Positions 47,897 through 58,300 of a stretch of DNA of 64,000 nucleotides are shown here, one piece after another (the stretch's first letter is position 1; every line of letters begins with the position of its first letter). Location of the stretch: NCBI GenBank assembly GCA_023954715.1, contig JAGSHD010000006.1, positions 1 to 64,000 on the forward strand, in the 5' to 3' direction. The notes under the pieces were generated by a model that saw only the letters and a program-made list of their open reading frames with translations, was not told where the DNA came from and did no database searches. The stretch comes from Candidatus Cloacimonadota bacterium. GTDB taxonomy: Bacteria > Muiribacteriota > UBA6191. The translations under genes were made by a program, and so were the position numbers.

Positions 47897-48120
47897 ATTA
47901 AGCCCTATATTATGATTTTATAAATAAATCACTGGTATTGTACTGGAGAGTTATAAGGACTACAATAGCTAATTACATCAAGATAAAAGACTCCTAATGT
48001 TAGGTTTTCTATAAGTGGCTTATAAAGCGAAACTAAGTGTTGTTAATTTATGAAAAGTAACAAATCTACCTTGTTTTACCGTTTTTTAAAAAAAACTCTC
48101 TTTTGATTTCACCTAAAACC

Positions 48121-49542
48121 TTAAAAGTATGAAACCTGATTTAATATAATCATTAGTATTGCCACACCAAACAGCCCTAATAAACCTATTAAAGCACCAA
48201 TTTTAGTCATTTCTTTGGCATTCACTAAACCACTAGCATGACTCATGGCATTTGGTGGAGTACTTACTGGTAAAGCCATGGCCAATGAACATGAAAAAGC
48301 TACGGCTATAATAACCATTTTTGTCCCGCCAAAAACATCTAACCCAACAATTGTTGTACTTAAGGCTGCGGCAATCGGTAAAATGAGATTTGAAGTTGCT
48401 GTATTAGACATAAATGTAGCCATCAATAAAGACAATACGCATAAGTATGCAACCAAAGCAATTGGATGATAAACACTTAAGTCGATGCTAGAGATAAACG
48501 CTGAACTCAAACCAGTTGTTTCTAGGGCAAAACCTAAGGCTATCCCACCAGAAACCAACCAAAGCACATCCCATGCCAGCTGATGCATATCTTCGATGTT
48601 TACAATGCGAGTCATAGAAAATAAGGTAACAGGTAAAAGGGCTACAATATATGAGTTTACTCCATGCCAATTTGAAGTTAACCACAATAATATGGTGACT
48701 ACAAATGTAGTTGCAACAATCACTCTTTCCTTGGTCCAATTAAAGTGTTTTTCTAACCGGACATGAATTTCTTGTGATTGTGGTGGAAAGACAAACAATA
48801 ATATAATCCATAAAACCGCTAAAAATACTACAACATAAGGCACAGCAAAACTCATCCATTCTACAAATGTAATATTATTTTCACCAATGAGATATTTGAG
48901 AGCAACAGCATTTGGAGGTGTCCCGATTGGGGTACCTAATCCACCAATGTTTGCCGCAAATGGTATTGCCAAAGCAAATGATTTTCTAGAAGGGTCTGTA
49001 GCTTTTAAACTACCCACTACAGGAACTAATATAGCTAACATCATAGCTGTAGTTGCAGTATTTGACATAAACATAGAAAACACAGCTGTAATCATGATCA
49101 TACCTAGCAATACAATTGGTGTTTTTGTACCAAAAGGTGTTAAAAACACTTGAGCCATTTTTTTGTCTAGCCCATATTTAGTTGCTGCTAAAGCCAAAAA
49201 GAATCCTCCCAAAAATAACATTATGATCGGAGAAGAAAAACTAGATAAAATATCCTTATACTCAATCAAAGTAGATTGGTCTAGGATTTTAGACTTTAAA
49301 AAGCCTGGCCCCTTATTAGACAAAAAGACTAACTGTAAAAAAATAATCAACACAGAAGTAGCATGAATCTCAATGGGTTCAAAAATCCAAAATAAAACCG
49401 CCATAACAAAAATAGCTAGTAGTCTTTGCTGTAATATAGTTATGCCAACAATCGGAATACTAGTAGTAGGAATACTTAAAATTAATATGGGAATAATAAT
49501 ACAAACAAAAAGTAAGATACTTTCTACTGTCTTACGTTTCAT
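48121..49542 (-). CDS. SLC13/DASS-family sodium-coupled anion or dicarboxylate transporter
   Basis: About 12 hydrophobic segments span 473 residues. The two inverted repeats each carry the SNT ligand motif (FMSNTATTAMM and FMSNTATSNLI) and a TPPNA motif (GTPIGTPPNAVALKY and LPVSTPPNAMSHAS), which bind sodium and substrate in this family (VcINDY, NaDC). Substrates of the family are dicarboxylates, citrate or sulfate; the motifs fit a dicarboxylate carrier. AGGTGA precedes the ATG. It is monocistronic. Confidence 0.92.
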   Translation of the reverse strand: MKRKTVESILLFVCIIIPILILSIPTTSIPIVGITILQQRLLAIFVMAVLFWIFEPIEIHATSVLIIFLQLVFLSNKGPGFLKSKILDQSTLIEYKDILSSFSSPIIMLFLGGFFLALAATKYGLDKKMAQVFLTPFGTKTPIVLLGMIMITAVFSMFMSNTATTAMMLAILVPVVGSLKATDPSRKSFALAIPFAANIGGLGTPIGTPPNAVALKYLIGENNITFVEWMSFAVPYVVVFLAVLWIILLFVFPPQSQEIHVRLEKHFNWTKERVIVATTFVVTILLWLTSNWHGVNSYIVALLPVTLFSMTRIVNIEDMHQLAWDVLWLVSGGIALGFALETTGLSSAFISSIDLSVYHPIALVAYLCVLSLLMATFMSNTATSNLILPIAAALSTTIVGLDVFGGTKMVIIAVAFSCSLAMALPVSTPPNAMSHASGLVNAKEMTKIGALIGLLGLFGVAILMIILNQVSYF

Positions 49543-49675
49543 GATGTCACCTGTCGTTTTGCAAAAAGGGTTTCTTTTTATGTCAAGTTAGTTAAGCTGT
49601 AAGCCCTTTTATCTTACAGTAATAACATACTGCAAGTTTCGAACCAAATTAAAATCAATTAATTCAATAAAATTA

Positions 49676-49704
49676 TTGACAATATGTCCAATACCCATTA
49701 ATAT
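49676..49704 (+). promoter_or_regulatory. Sigma70-type promoter of the first tRNA-Lys gene
   Basis: TTGACA at 49676-49681 and TAATAT at 49699-49704 are separated by exactly 17 bases. The predicted transcription start falls a few bases before the mature tRNA 5' end. Confidence 0.8.
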
Positions 49705-49715
49705 GCATCTCGTGA

Positions 49716-49788
49716 GGGCCGCTAGCTCAGTTGGTAGAGCACTTGACTTTTAATCAAGTTGTCATAGGTTCGATCCCTATGCGGCTCA
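49716..49788 (+). tRNA. tRNA-Lys (anticodon UUU), copy 1
   Basis: The 73-base cloverleaf folds completely: acceptor GGGCCGC/GCGGCTC with one G-U pair, D stem GCTC/GAGC, anticodon stem CTTGA/TCAAG with loop CTTTTAA (anticodon TTT) and T stem ATAGG/CCTAT with loop TTCGATC. The CCA end is not encoded. An identical gene lies inverted at 63174-63246. Confidence 0.97.
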
Positions 49789-49794
49789 CTCTTT

Positions 49795-49822
49795 AAAACT
49801 CGCTCCAGTAGCGAGTTTTTTT
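49795..49822 (+). terminator. Terminator of the first tRNA-Lys gene
   Basis: The stem AAAACTCGCT/AGCGAGTTTT with a five-base loop is followed by a T-run. It begins six bases after the tRNA 3' end. The second tRNA-Lys copy has a near-identical terminator. Confidence 0.92.
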
Positions 49823-49944
49823 GCGTCTTGGGGGATATTCCAAATTGTACTTTTATTAATACGTAGTCTTAAGATTGAAGTCTTGATACTTCAAATGTAT
49901 AATGTTAACAGTATTATGAGTAGAGTCTATTTGTAGGAGTATCC

Positions 49945-50610
49945 ATGAGTTTAGATATACAAAACAATATCGAAGAGGATGTGTTAACCCAATGGCAATC
50001 TATTGCCAACCTTCTTGCTGAGATAGTAGGTATTCCAGCTGCCTTAATCATGAGATTAAATGGCCCAAACATTGAAGTCTTGGTGTCTAGTGAGAGTGAT
50101 GGTAATCCATATAAACCTGGTGATGCGGAGCATTTTGAAGACTCTGGCTTGTATTGTGAGACAGTAGTGAAGACTCAAGGTACACTTTTAGTACCAGATG
50201 CTTTGGCTGACCCTCATTGGCAAAACAACCCGGATGTTGAGTTAAACATGATCTCATATTTGGGTTATCCCATCTCTTATCCAGATAATACGCCCTTTGG
50301 TACTTTATGTATATTAGATTCTAAGTGTAATCCTTACTCTGATACAATCAAAAAATTAATGATTAAATTTCAAGAAGCTTTACAAAATCACCTACAATTA
50401 GTCTATATGAACCAATGCCTTGGTGATGAAAATAAAAAGCTAAATGATTATGTCAAAGAAATTCAGGCACTGAGACAACTAGTACCTATTTGTAGTTATT
50501 GTAAAAATATCCAAGATGAAAACAAAGGCTGGCATTCTGTAGATCACTATCTCCAAGATAAGATTTCAGTAAGTTTCTCACAAAAAACTTGTCCTGATTG
50601 TGCTATATAA
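49945..50610 (+). CDS. GAF-domain protein with C-terminal four-cysteine motif
   Basis: Residues about 15-155 form a GAF-type sensory domain (YCETVVKTQGTLLVPDALAD and FGTLCILD are typical). A short helical linker leads to a C-terminal motif with Cys183, Cys186, Cys216 and Cys219 (PICSYCKNI and TCPDC), a pattern that recurs at the end of GAF, PAS or receiver proteins and is likely to bind zinc or another ligand. No catalytic output domain is present, so the protein may act on a partner. AGGAG precedes the ATG. It converges with a large hybrid kinase 49 bases away; a functional link is plausible but unproven. Confidence 0.82.
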   Translation: MSLDIQNNIEEDVLTQWQSIANLLAEIVGIPAALIMRLNGPNIEVLVSSESDGNPYKPGDAEHFEDSGLYCETVVKTQGTLLVPDALADPHWQNNPDVELNMISYLGYPISYPDNTPFGTLCILDSKCNPYSDTIKKLMIKFQEALQNHLQLVYMNQCLGDENKKLNDYVKEIQALRQLVPICSYCKNIQDENKGWHSVDHYLQDKISVSFSQKTCPDCAI

Positions 50611-50659
50611 TTGATTGACCTCACAAAGTTTACTTTTTACTTAGTAAAACCCGTTATTT

Positions 50660-53600
50660 TTAGGGCTTACCAACATACTTCGCAATAGTCAAATACATAC
50701 CTTTAATATCTAAAGGTTTTGCTATGTAATCGTTCATTCCAACTGCCTTAATTTTTTCAATGTCTGACTCCATTACATTAGCAGTCATAGCGATAATCGG
50801 TAGATCTTTATACTCATCCCTTTGACGAACCAACTTAGTCGCTGTATAGCCATCCATTTCTGGCATCTGGATATCCATTAAAACGGCATCAAAATCTTCT
50901 TCGAGTATCTTGTCTACGGCGAGTTTTCCATTTTCAACTACTGTTACTAATAAATTAGCTTGTTTTAACAGGGCTACAGCTAAAAATTGATTTACTTTAT
51001 TATCTTCTGCAAGAAGCACTTTTCTACCGCTCAATTGAGCCAAGGTGTGATCATCCAAATCTTTAGACTTATCCAAGGGATTGATAGTCACTTCTTGATT
51101 TGATAAACATTTTGTAATGTCTAAAAATAATGAGTTAGGAGTGATTGGAGCAGTAATGGTTGCATTGATTTCGTAGTGTAGCTTACTTGCTAATTCAAAC
51201 AATTGGGACTTAGAATACACAGTAGCTATAAACATAAATTTCAAAGATGGTATCTCTATATCTGAACCTAATCCTTGGACAAATTCAATTGCACACCCAT
51301 GTGAAATCTGCCAATCAATTAATAAATGTGAAAAAGACGATGATTTTGGAGTAGATTTTAGTAAGCTTTTCGCTTCATTGATTGAATCTACTGTAACAAC
51401 GTTTAACCCGTGATGACACAAATTTGTGTAGAGTACTTTCGAAAGAGTTATTTTATCTGTAACTACTAACACCCTACCATCTATTAATGCTTGTGGAACA
51501 GTAATCTCTTCTATATGTACCTCTTCATCTAATTCAAAGTCTGCTGTAAAACTAAAGGTACTTCCTTGATCTTCAACACTATCTACCCATATTTCTCCAT
51601 TCATTAGATTGCAAAGGCGTTTTGAAATTACTAACCCTAACCCTGTCCCCCCAAATTTACGAGTAGTTGAAGTATCCGCTTGTGTAAAAGAGCTAAACAA
51701 ACGTGAAACTTGCTCTTTGCTCATACCGATACCGGTGTCTGAGATAGAAAACATCAAAGTTATCTTATCCCTCTGATGATCTTTAACAGATACCTTTAAG
51801 AGAATCTCTCCAACAGGTGTAAATTTTACGGCATTTGCGCCTAAATTAATCAATATTTGACCTAGTCTCAAGGGATCACCAATAAGATGAATCGGTACAT
51901 CTTGCTCTATATCAACAACAAGATTCAAATTATTTTCTACTGATCTCAAACCAACTAAATTAATAAAATTTTGTATCACTTTCTCTAATGAAAATGATGT
52001 GCTCTCAATATCAAGTTTACCCGCCTCAATTTTAGAGAAGTCGAGAATATCGTTTATAATCTCTACTAAAGATTGTCCTGACTCATGCACTTTAGTTATA
52101 TAATTTCTTTGTTTTGGACTCAGTTTAGTTTGTAAGACTAAATGTGACATTCCAATAATACCATTCATGGGGGTTCTGATTTCGTGACTCATATTTGCTA
52201 AAAAATCTGATTTAGATTGACTTGATTGTTGAGCTTCAATTATTGAAATTTCTAAGTCCCTTTGTAAAGACTCTAAACTCTGGATATCTTTATTTCTTTT
52301 TTTTGAAATCAAAGCAACAAAACAACCTAATATAAAAATACTTATTGGCAAAAACAAATTAGATGGCTCCCAAATTGGGTAATTGACAGAATCCGTAGGT
52401 GATCCACTTACTAACCACTTTGTGTCTGCAAAATCCATTTCAATAGAGCGTTTCAAACTATCGTCTACTACTACTCTAAAACCACCCCAAAGATGTGATA
52501 AACGATTAGTAGACTCATAAATAAACTGCTCATTTATAAGGGCACTAGACAAATCTATTCTTTCAAACTTTAGATTAATTCCTACGTCACTCTCAAAAGT
52601 AAATAAAATAGACTGAACAGCTTGCTCTATATCTAGCAAAGAAAACACATAGCCAGTTTGTTTAATCCGTGAATCAACTTCAGAGTTTTGATTACTGGTA
52701 CTTTTATCCACTTTAAGTAGACTAAAGATGCCCTGCTTTAACTCATCACTTTTTACAAATTCAAAATTACTAGAAATGGTCAAAATTCCATTCGTACTTT
52801 TATCTTGAATCGCATCCCTAAAGAACTTATAACCTAACATTTCCAATCCCAGAAAATCTTGATTTTCTAAGTTTGGCTCCATATACAAAACTGGGTAAGC
52901 TATTTCATTTAACTTTAACTTCTTTTTGGTTTTAGAGTCTTGTCGATGAAACAAGTAAAATGGTCTGTTAATTTCTTTACTAATTGATTTTTCAAATATC
53001 TTTTGATCAAACTTTGAAAGTTTCTCTATCCATCCCAATCCAGATAAACCAGGTAAACGATCAATATTTCTTTGTGAAACTAACTGAAACTCATCCCTTT
53101 CAACTAGATTAGAAACATCAAATACATCCTTAATTGTATACAAAACATCGCTGTACTTTTGTAAACCTTCTGTCAGTCTAATAGTCTGAGACTTGAAGTC
53201 ACTTTGAAATTTTTTATGTATGCCAGTACGAAAGTTACTATGTAAGAAAAAATATACACTTGTAGCCAATAACATAGATATTCCTACTATAACCACAGGT
53301 ACATAGTCGTAAAATATCTTCTTTTGTAATGAGTTTTCTTGAACACTGAGACGAAAAAATACAGATAGCGAGACCGTTGCTACAAAACCAAAAAAGACGA
53401 TTAATAGATCACTTCGGTAAGTTTGAGCTATTTCTAGGTTACTCAATTGTATAAGATCATGACTACGTATAGCTTGGCACGTATATAGAGTTAAAAATAC
53501 CCCCAAAATACCCATAGCCCAATGAACCCAAATCGACCTAAGTTCAGCCCCTTGAACTAGAGCATCCAAAATGAGAGTGACTCCTATTCCAAAGAAAAAA

Positions 53601-54106
53601 ATTGCCATAGAAAGCTGTACTCGATTCACCTCAATCAAACTATACACAGTTTCAACTTCAAAGATTGTATCGATTAAAGAAACAAAGCCGATGGACGCGA
53701 TGAGCGAGCCAAAAACCCCAAACCAAAAAAACTTTTGATTACTATACCTACCAAAAAATACAGCCAAACTGTAGGCAATCATTACAATACTAAATGATGG
53801 AGTTAGTGATCCTGCACCAAAAATAATACTAGAATCTAAGCTTATTTTGGTTTTATCTGAGAAATATGCTGCCTGCCAAAGATAAAAAGAATACAATCCC
53901 ACAAAAGCTACTAAACTAGCGAGCAAATTGGAGCCGTACTTATTATCCCTTAAATGTAATAAGCCGCAAGCTCCTGTTAAGATAAACCCAATATCATCAA
54001 AATTAGACATTTCATTTGTTAAGTTTAATCCTAACAAATCGGACAATCCAATAAAAATAACTATAGCAAAGAATACAGGAGAAAATATATGTAACTGCTT
54101 TAACAA
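50660..54106 (-). CDS. Membrane-bound CHASE hybrid histidine kinase with two receiver domains
   Basis: About eight membrane helices occupy residues 1-280, then a periplasmic CHASE-type sensor (about 290-560, segments RLTEGLQKYSDVLYTIKDVF and LPGLSGLGWIEKL). A membrane helix lies near 577-597. HisKA follows with His641 (FLANMSHEIRTPMNG), then the ATPase with GTGLGLVISKRL. A first receiver domain (about 885-1010) is degenerate, with an Asp in LLIDWQI but Ala-Pro in place of the conserved Lys-Pro. The second is intact, with Asp1078 in LMDIQMPEMDG. The start is a TTG with GGAG nine bases upstream. It presumably passes phosphate to its own receiver and to an unlinked HPt protein. AHK-type CHASE domains bind small organic ligands, but the ligand here is unknown. 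Confidence 0.92.
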   Translation of the reverse strand: MLKQLHIFSPVFFAIVIFIGLSDLLGLNLTNEMSNFDDIGFILTGACGLLHLRDNKYGSNLLASLVAFVGLYSFYLWQAAYFSDKTKISLDSSIIFGAGSLTPSFSIVMIAYSLAVFFGRYSNQKFFWFGVFGSLIASIGFVSLIDTIFEVETVYSLIEVNRVQLSMAIFFFGIGVTLILDALVQGAELRSIWVHWAMGILGVFLTLYTCQAIRSHDLIQLSNLEIAQTYRSDLLIVFFGFVATVSLSVFFRLSVQENSLQKKIFYDYVPVVIVGISMLLATSVYFFLHSNFRTGIHKKFQSDFKSQTIRLTEGLQKYSDVLYTIKDVFDVSNLVERDEFQLVSQRNIDRLPGLSGLGWIEKLSKFDQKIFEKSISKEINRPFYLFHRQDSKTKKKLKLNEIAYPVLYMEPNLENQDFLGLEMLGYKFFRDAIQDKSTNGILTISSNFEFVKSDELKQGIFSLLKVDKSTSNQNSEVDSRIKQTGYVFSLLDIEQAVQSILFTFESDVGINLKFERIDLSSALINEQFIYESTNRLSHLWGGFRVVVDDSLKRSIEMDFADTKWLVSGSPTDSVNYPIWEPSNLFLPISIFILGCFVALISKKRNKDIQSLESLQRDLEISIIEAQQSSQSKSDFLANMSHEIRTPMNGIIGMSHLVLQTKLSPKQRNYITKVHESGQSLVEIINDILDFSKIEAGKLDIESTSFSLEKVIQNFINLVGLRSVENNLNLVVDIEQDVPIHLIGDPLRLGQILINLGANAVKFTPVGEILLKVSVKDHQRDKITLMFSISDTGIGMSKEQVSRLFSSFTQADTSTTRKFGGTGLGLVISKRLCNLMNGEIWVDSVEDQGSTFSFTADFELDEEVHIEEITVPQALIDGRVLVVTDKITLSKVLYTNLCHHGLNVVTVDSINEAKSLLKSTPKSSSFSHLLIDWQISHGCAIEFVQGLGSDIEIPSLKFMFIATVYSKSQLFELASKLHYEINATITAPITPNSLFLDITKCLSNQEVTINPLDKSKDLDDHTLAQLSGRKVLLAEDNKVNQFLAVALLKQANLLVTVVENGKLAVDKILEEDFDAVLMDIQMPEMDGYTATKLVRQRDEYKDLPIIAMTANVMESDIEKIKAVGMNDYIAKPLDIKGMYLTIAKYVGKP

Positions 54107-54375
54107 AACTTTTTACTCCTATTACAATAATTTTACTCTAATATCATACGAGATATCCTTATGATTTTCAATTATTATACTAATAAAATGGATCAACAAA
54201 ACCTAATGATTGCAAGCTATATTTCCCTAGATAAATACTAGAGTTCTAAATATAGTTATCTACTTCTCTCTTGTAATATATAAATCTCATATGATGAATA
54301 GACTCGAATTGTTAAATCGATTATCATCAATACTTTAAAATTTTAAGTGCAACAATAATAACTATTAGGAAATAC

Positions 54376-55200
54376 ATGAATAAATATGAAGACTATATTG
54401 GACTAGGAGTAGCCGGTAATTTTGCGGGTCATTTAGAGCAAGCTGGTGAAGCTAGTGATTTTACAAAAATTAGTGTCAAAGATCAAAAGGCTCCTAAAGG
54501 GCTTTTTCCTTTTTATGTGCCTTCAGGCAAAAATCGTTTTATAGAAAACTACCCTATTTCATCAACTACTATAGCTATACCAACTAACCATAGTGAGTTC
54601 CTACAAGTTGAGCCAGAAGTAGCATTAATCTGTGAGATTCAATACAATTTTGAGCATAAGGTCTGTGCCATTATCCCAACACACTTTAGCTCATATAATG
54701 ATTGCAGTATTAGAAAACCAGGCATTCGAAAAATTAGTCAAAAGAAAAACTGGGGACCAAACTCTAAAGGTTTATCCAAGCAATGGATCCCTATAGACCA
54801 ATTTTGCTTAGGTGGAGTAATGGACTCATATCGCTTAGCTAGTTTTATTGTAAGAGATAATCAAATTATAGAGTATGGAGTAGATAGCCCCCTTTTAGCA
54901 TACTCTTATTTTTACCAAACACTTTTAGATTGGACCGTAGAAACAATCAACAACCAAACTGATGATGGCCCTCTAGAAAATATCTCACAACTCCTTGAAG
55001 ATGCCAACTTCCCTAGCAAACTTATATTGTCCATCGGTGCTACAAAATACACTTCTTTTGGTGAAAGTAACTTCCTCCAAGACAAAGATAAAGTCTATAT
55101 CATTACCTATGACTCAAAGATCTTAGATGATCCTAAAAAACTTATAGATAGTCATGAGGTACAAAACGATCACTCCGTACTAAAACAAATTGTTAAATAG
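54376..55200 (+). CDS. DUF5718-like protein of unknown function
   Basis: The N-terminus YIGLGVAGNFAGHLEQAGEA and the following APKGLFPFYVP are, from memory, the signature of a conserved protein family of unknown function (DUF5718) seen in Epsilonproteobacteria. The segments VEPEVAL and GPNSKGLSKQWIPIDQF recall the fumarylacetoacetase-like fold, but the metal-binding acidic residues cannot be assigned securely. No signal peptide. AGGAAATAC precedes the ATG. It diverges from the hybrid kinase and abuts the RND pump gene tail to tail without a gap. Confidence 0.75.
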   Translation: MNKYEDYIGLGVAGNFAGHLEQAGEASDFTKISVKDQKAPKGLFPFYVPSGKNRFIENYPISSTTIAIPTNHSEFLQVEPEVALICEIQYNFEHKVCAIIPTHFSSYNDCSIRKPGIRKISQKKNWGPNSKGLSKQWIPIDQFCLGGVMDSYRLASFIVRDNQIIEYGVDSPLLAYSYFYQTLLDWTVETINNQTDDGPLENISQLLEDANFPSKLILSIGATKYTSFGESNFLQDKDKVYIITYDSKILDDPKKLIDSHEVQNDHSVLKQIVK

Positions 55201-58200
55201 CTATGAATCTAGGTCAACCCTACCTTTTAATAATCCAAAATCATTTAAAATCATGTAAACGGATGGGATCACAAACAAGATTAATAAGGTTGCACTGAGC
55301 ATACCAAAGATGAGTGAGATCACTAATGGTATCAAAATTTGTACCTGTAAACTTGTTTCAAACAACAAAGGAGCAGTACCTACAATTGTAGTTAAACTTG
55401 TTAGAAAAATTGGTCTAAATCGATCCATAACAGCATCTATGATGGAGACTTCTAAGCTTTGCCCTTTGGTCCAATGCATTCGTATAAATTCAACTAAGAG
55501 TATGGAGTCATTCACAACGATTCCAGCTAAAGAGATAAAACCCATGGTGGATGGCATAGTAAAGTCGTACCCTAATGCAAAGTGTCCAAACAATACACCA
55601 ATCAAAGCTAACGGGATAGCACTGATGATAATTAATGGCTCTAACAATGTGCCAAACTGAAAAATCAATAGTAGGATAACTCCAAGTATTCCTGATAAAA
55701 AAGCGATCCGCATAGATCCACCTGTTTCTATTGATGACTTAGCCTCGCCTTCTAGCTTAATCTTAATGTTTGGATACTTTGTTGCAAAGTCTTTAAAGAT
55801 ACTGTGTGTAGCAAGTTTGGTTAACTCATCTGCATTTACAACTCTGCTATTTATATTAGCCGTAATATTCACAACTCGTTGACCATCCACTCGAGTAATT
55901 TTAGAAAAACTTCGTCCCATTGAAAAGCTTACCAACTCCGAGAGTGGAATTTTTTTACCTTCTTGGGTGATAATTAAATGATTTTTTAACTGAGATAGAT
56001 TTGTTTTGTCATTTTTATTGAGTCGTACTGATATTTCATAATTTTTGTTTAAGTAATACACTTCATCTGCCACAGCTCCTTGAAACGCTGCTCGTAATTG
56101 TGACGAAACTGCTTTTGCTGTAACTCCAAGCGATAAAGCACCGGGACGCAATCTTAATGACATCTCCCTCTTTGAATATCGTAAGTCATCCATAATATTT
56201 TGAACACCAACATACTTAGACAACCACATCTTGTATTCATCCGATGCTTTTTCTAAAGAGTTCAAATCATTTGAAAATAACCTCACATGAATTGGCGATC
56301 CTGATGGACCAAAGGAAGGCTCTTTAAAATTAACTTCACTCAAGTCATATATGATACCTGTATGGTCTTTCCAGCTTTGGATAATATCCAATAATCGCAT
56401 CTTACGTTGTGATGACTCCAGTAAATCAACACTAACTGTAGCTACATGAGATCCTTTTTCATCCACGTCCGTATTTTTAGCATAATCTACTCGAATATTT
56501 TCTACCAATGGAGCTACTGAATTATACTCTTTCATATATTTATCATTGGTGGTTTTTAAACCTTTTATAATTTGCTCTACCCTAGTTTTTGTTACTTCAA
56601 ATGGGGTCCCCTGATTTAACATCAACCGTGCTACCATTATATCCCCTTCTAAGGCTGGTAATACTTGAAACTTTATGGACCCATTGATCAATAGCGATAC
56701 GGCTAATACAAAAGTAATCGTTGTTATTGAAATACAAAGATATCTATAATGAACAACTCTTCTAACAAAAGGTTTGAGTATATTTAACTTAAAGCTCTCA
56801 AAAGCATCAATAAATAGCTTTCGTAAAAAAACTATTTGCTCTTCTTTTTCTAAAGCATGGATCAGATGGTTTGGTAAAATTAAAAAACCTTCAACCAAGC
56901 TAACAGATAAGATCAAAATCAATACCATTGGCATGACTTTTAAAATTCGTCCAATATCTCCATCTAAAAAACACATACCTCCAAACATTACAACAGTTGT
57001 TAAAAAGGATGATATGACTCCAGTTAAAACCTGCTTTGCTCCTCCAATAGCTGCATCTTTTGGTGTCAGTCCCTTCTGCCTTTGAGCCGCAATATTTTCA
57101 GACAACACAATAGCATCATCCATCAATAAACCGATTCCTAATAATAAACCGACCAAGCTAATCATATTGATACTGATATCTAGATGACTCATAAAGTAGA
57201 GACCACCTAAAAATGATACGGGTAAACCCATCGAAACCCAAAAGGCAAAATTCCATCCAAAGAAAAAGTACAATACAATACATACTAAAATCAGACCTTG
57301 CAGCCCATTCAAAGTGATTAACTCCAGTCGCTCTTGCACAATAGAGGTCTTGTCATCGGTTACATATAATTTTGTACCTAAAGGAAAGGTTTTGTTTTTT
57401 TGCTCCACATAGTTTTGAATTTTCTTCAAGATCAAAATAGAGTCCTCAGATTTCTCTTTTTCTATTTTTAAAATTGCTGCAGGTACTCCATTAAAATTAG
57501 ATTGTTCTTCGGGGTCTTCAAAGTCACTAATTATGGTAGCTACTTCTGACAATAGTATCTCTTTACCATTAGCAGCCTTTTTAATGATAATCTTACCTAG
57601 GTCTTTGAGATTTTTTATCTGATTATTCATTCGAATACTTATAATCGACGTAGAACTCTGTAACTCACCAGCAGGCATATTTATATTTTGTTTGGAAATA
57701 ATATCAGTCACATCTTGAATCGAAAGAGATAATGATCTTAAAACACCTTCATCAAAAGTAATCTGAAACTGAGATTGAGAGAAACCTTCAATCTTAATCA
57801 GTTTAACTTGTAGGTCCTCTTTAAGTTCATCTCTAATTTGTTCAGCAAAGTGCCGTAACTCATGGGAGTTTAAATTTGAGGTAAGGGCTAAGGACACAAC
57901 GGGGTCATTAGCTTGTCTTTCTTCAACAATAGGCTTTTCTACAGCATCCGGAAAGTTTTTTATAGAATCAAGCTTAGTTTTCACATCCACGATTAATCTA
58001 GAGAAATCTGCATTTTCAAGCTTTTCTACAATAACAGAGGCTCTATTTTCATACGCCTTACATTGAATCTCATCAATTCCACTAATTCCGTCAATGGCAT
58101 TTTCAACAGCCAAACACACATCGGACTCTACCTCAAGTGCAGACGCACCGGGATACACTATCGATACCTGAATTGACTCTAATTTATTTCTAGGAAAAGT

Positions 58201-58299
58201 CTCTCTTAACAAGTTTGGGGCTGTTTTTATTCCTAAAAAACAAATAATAACCATTAATATATTGGCCGCTGTTCTGTGGGTTGCAAAATATTGAATCAT
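55201..58299 (-). CDS. RND efflux pump, inner-membrane transporter
   Basis: At 1032 residues with 12 membrane helices and two large periplasmic loops, this is a standard AcrB/HAE-type RND transporter. The proton-relay aspartates are present in GIGLLMDDAIVLSENI near residue 390, and the C-terminal repeat has the matching SLAGIVVNDSILLVEF. It exports hydrophobic or amphiphilic compounds using the proton gradient. The start lies one base after the adaptor stop codon, with GGAGAAC upstream. No outer-membrane channel gene is adjacent, so it must use one encoded elsewhere. Confidence 0.93.
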   Translation of the reverse strand: MIQYFATHRTAANILMVIICFLGIKTAPNLLRETFPRNKLESIQVSIVYPGASALEVESDVCLAVENAIDGISGIDEIQCKAYENRASVIVEKLENADFSRLIVDVKTKLDSIKNFPDAVEKPIVEERQANDPVVSLALTSNLNSHELRHFAEQIRDELKEDLQVKLIKIEGFSQSQFQITFDEGVLRSLSLSIQDVTDIISKQNINMPAGELQSSTSIISIRMNNQIKNLKDLGKIIIKKAANGKEILLSEVATIISDFEDPEEQSNFNGVPAAILKIEKEKSEDSILILKKIQNYVEQKNKTFPLGTKLYVTDDKTSIVQERLELITLNGLQGLILVCIVLYFFFGWNFAFWVSMGLPVSFLGGLYFMSHLDISINMISLVGLLLGIGLLMDDAIVLSENIAAQRQKGLTPKDAAIGGAKQVLTGVISSFLTTVVMFGGMCFLDGDIGRILKVMPMVLILILSVSLVEGFLILPNHLIHALEKEEQIVFLRKLFIDAFESFKLNILKPFVRRVVHYRYLCISITTITFVLAVSLLINGSIKFQVLPALEGDIMVARLMLNQGTPFEVTKTRVEQIIKGLKTTNDKYMKEYNSVAPLVENIRVDYAKNTDVDEKGSHVATVSVDLLESSQRKMRLLDIIQSWKDHTGIIYDLSEVNFKEPSFGPSGSPIHVRLFSNDLNSLEKASDEYKMWLSKYVGVQNIMDDLRYSKREMSLRLRPGALSLGVTAKAVSSQLRAAFQGAVADEVYYLNKNYEISVRLNKNDKTNLSQLKNHLIITQEGKKIPLSELVSFSMGRSFSKITRVDGQRVVNITANINSRVVNADELTKLATHSIFKDFATKYPNIKIKLEGEAKSSIETGGSMRIAFLSGILGVILLLIFQFGTLLEPLIIISAIPLALIGVLFGHFALGYDFTMPSTMGFISLAGIVVNDSILLVEFIRMHWTKGQSLEVSIIDAVMDRFRPIFLTSLTTIVGTAPLLFETSLQVQILIPLVISLIFGMLSATLLILFVIPSVYMILNDFGLLKGRVDLDS

Positions 58300-58300
58300 C

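Noticed and set aside
50633..50650. TTTTAC/GTAAAA hairpin between the GAF and kinase genes
   Set aside because: Six-bp AT-rich stem; too weak to call a terminator.
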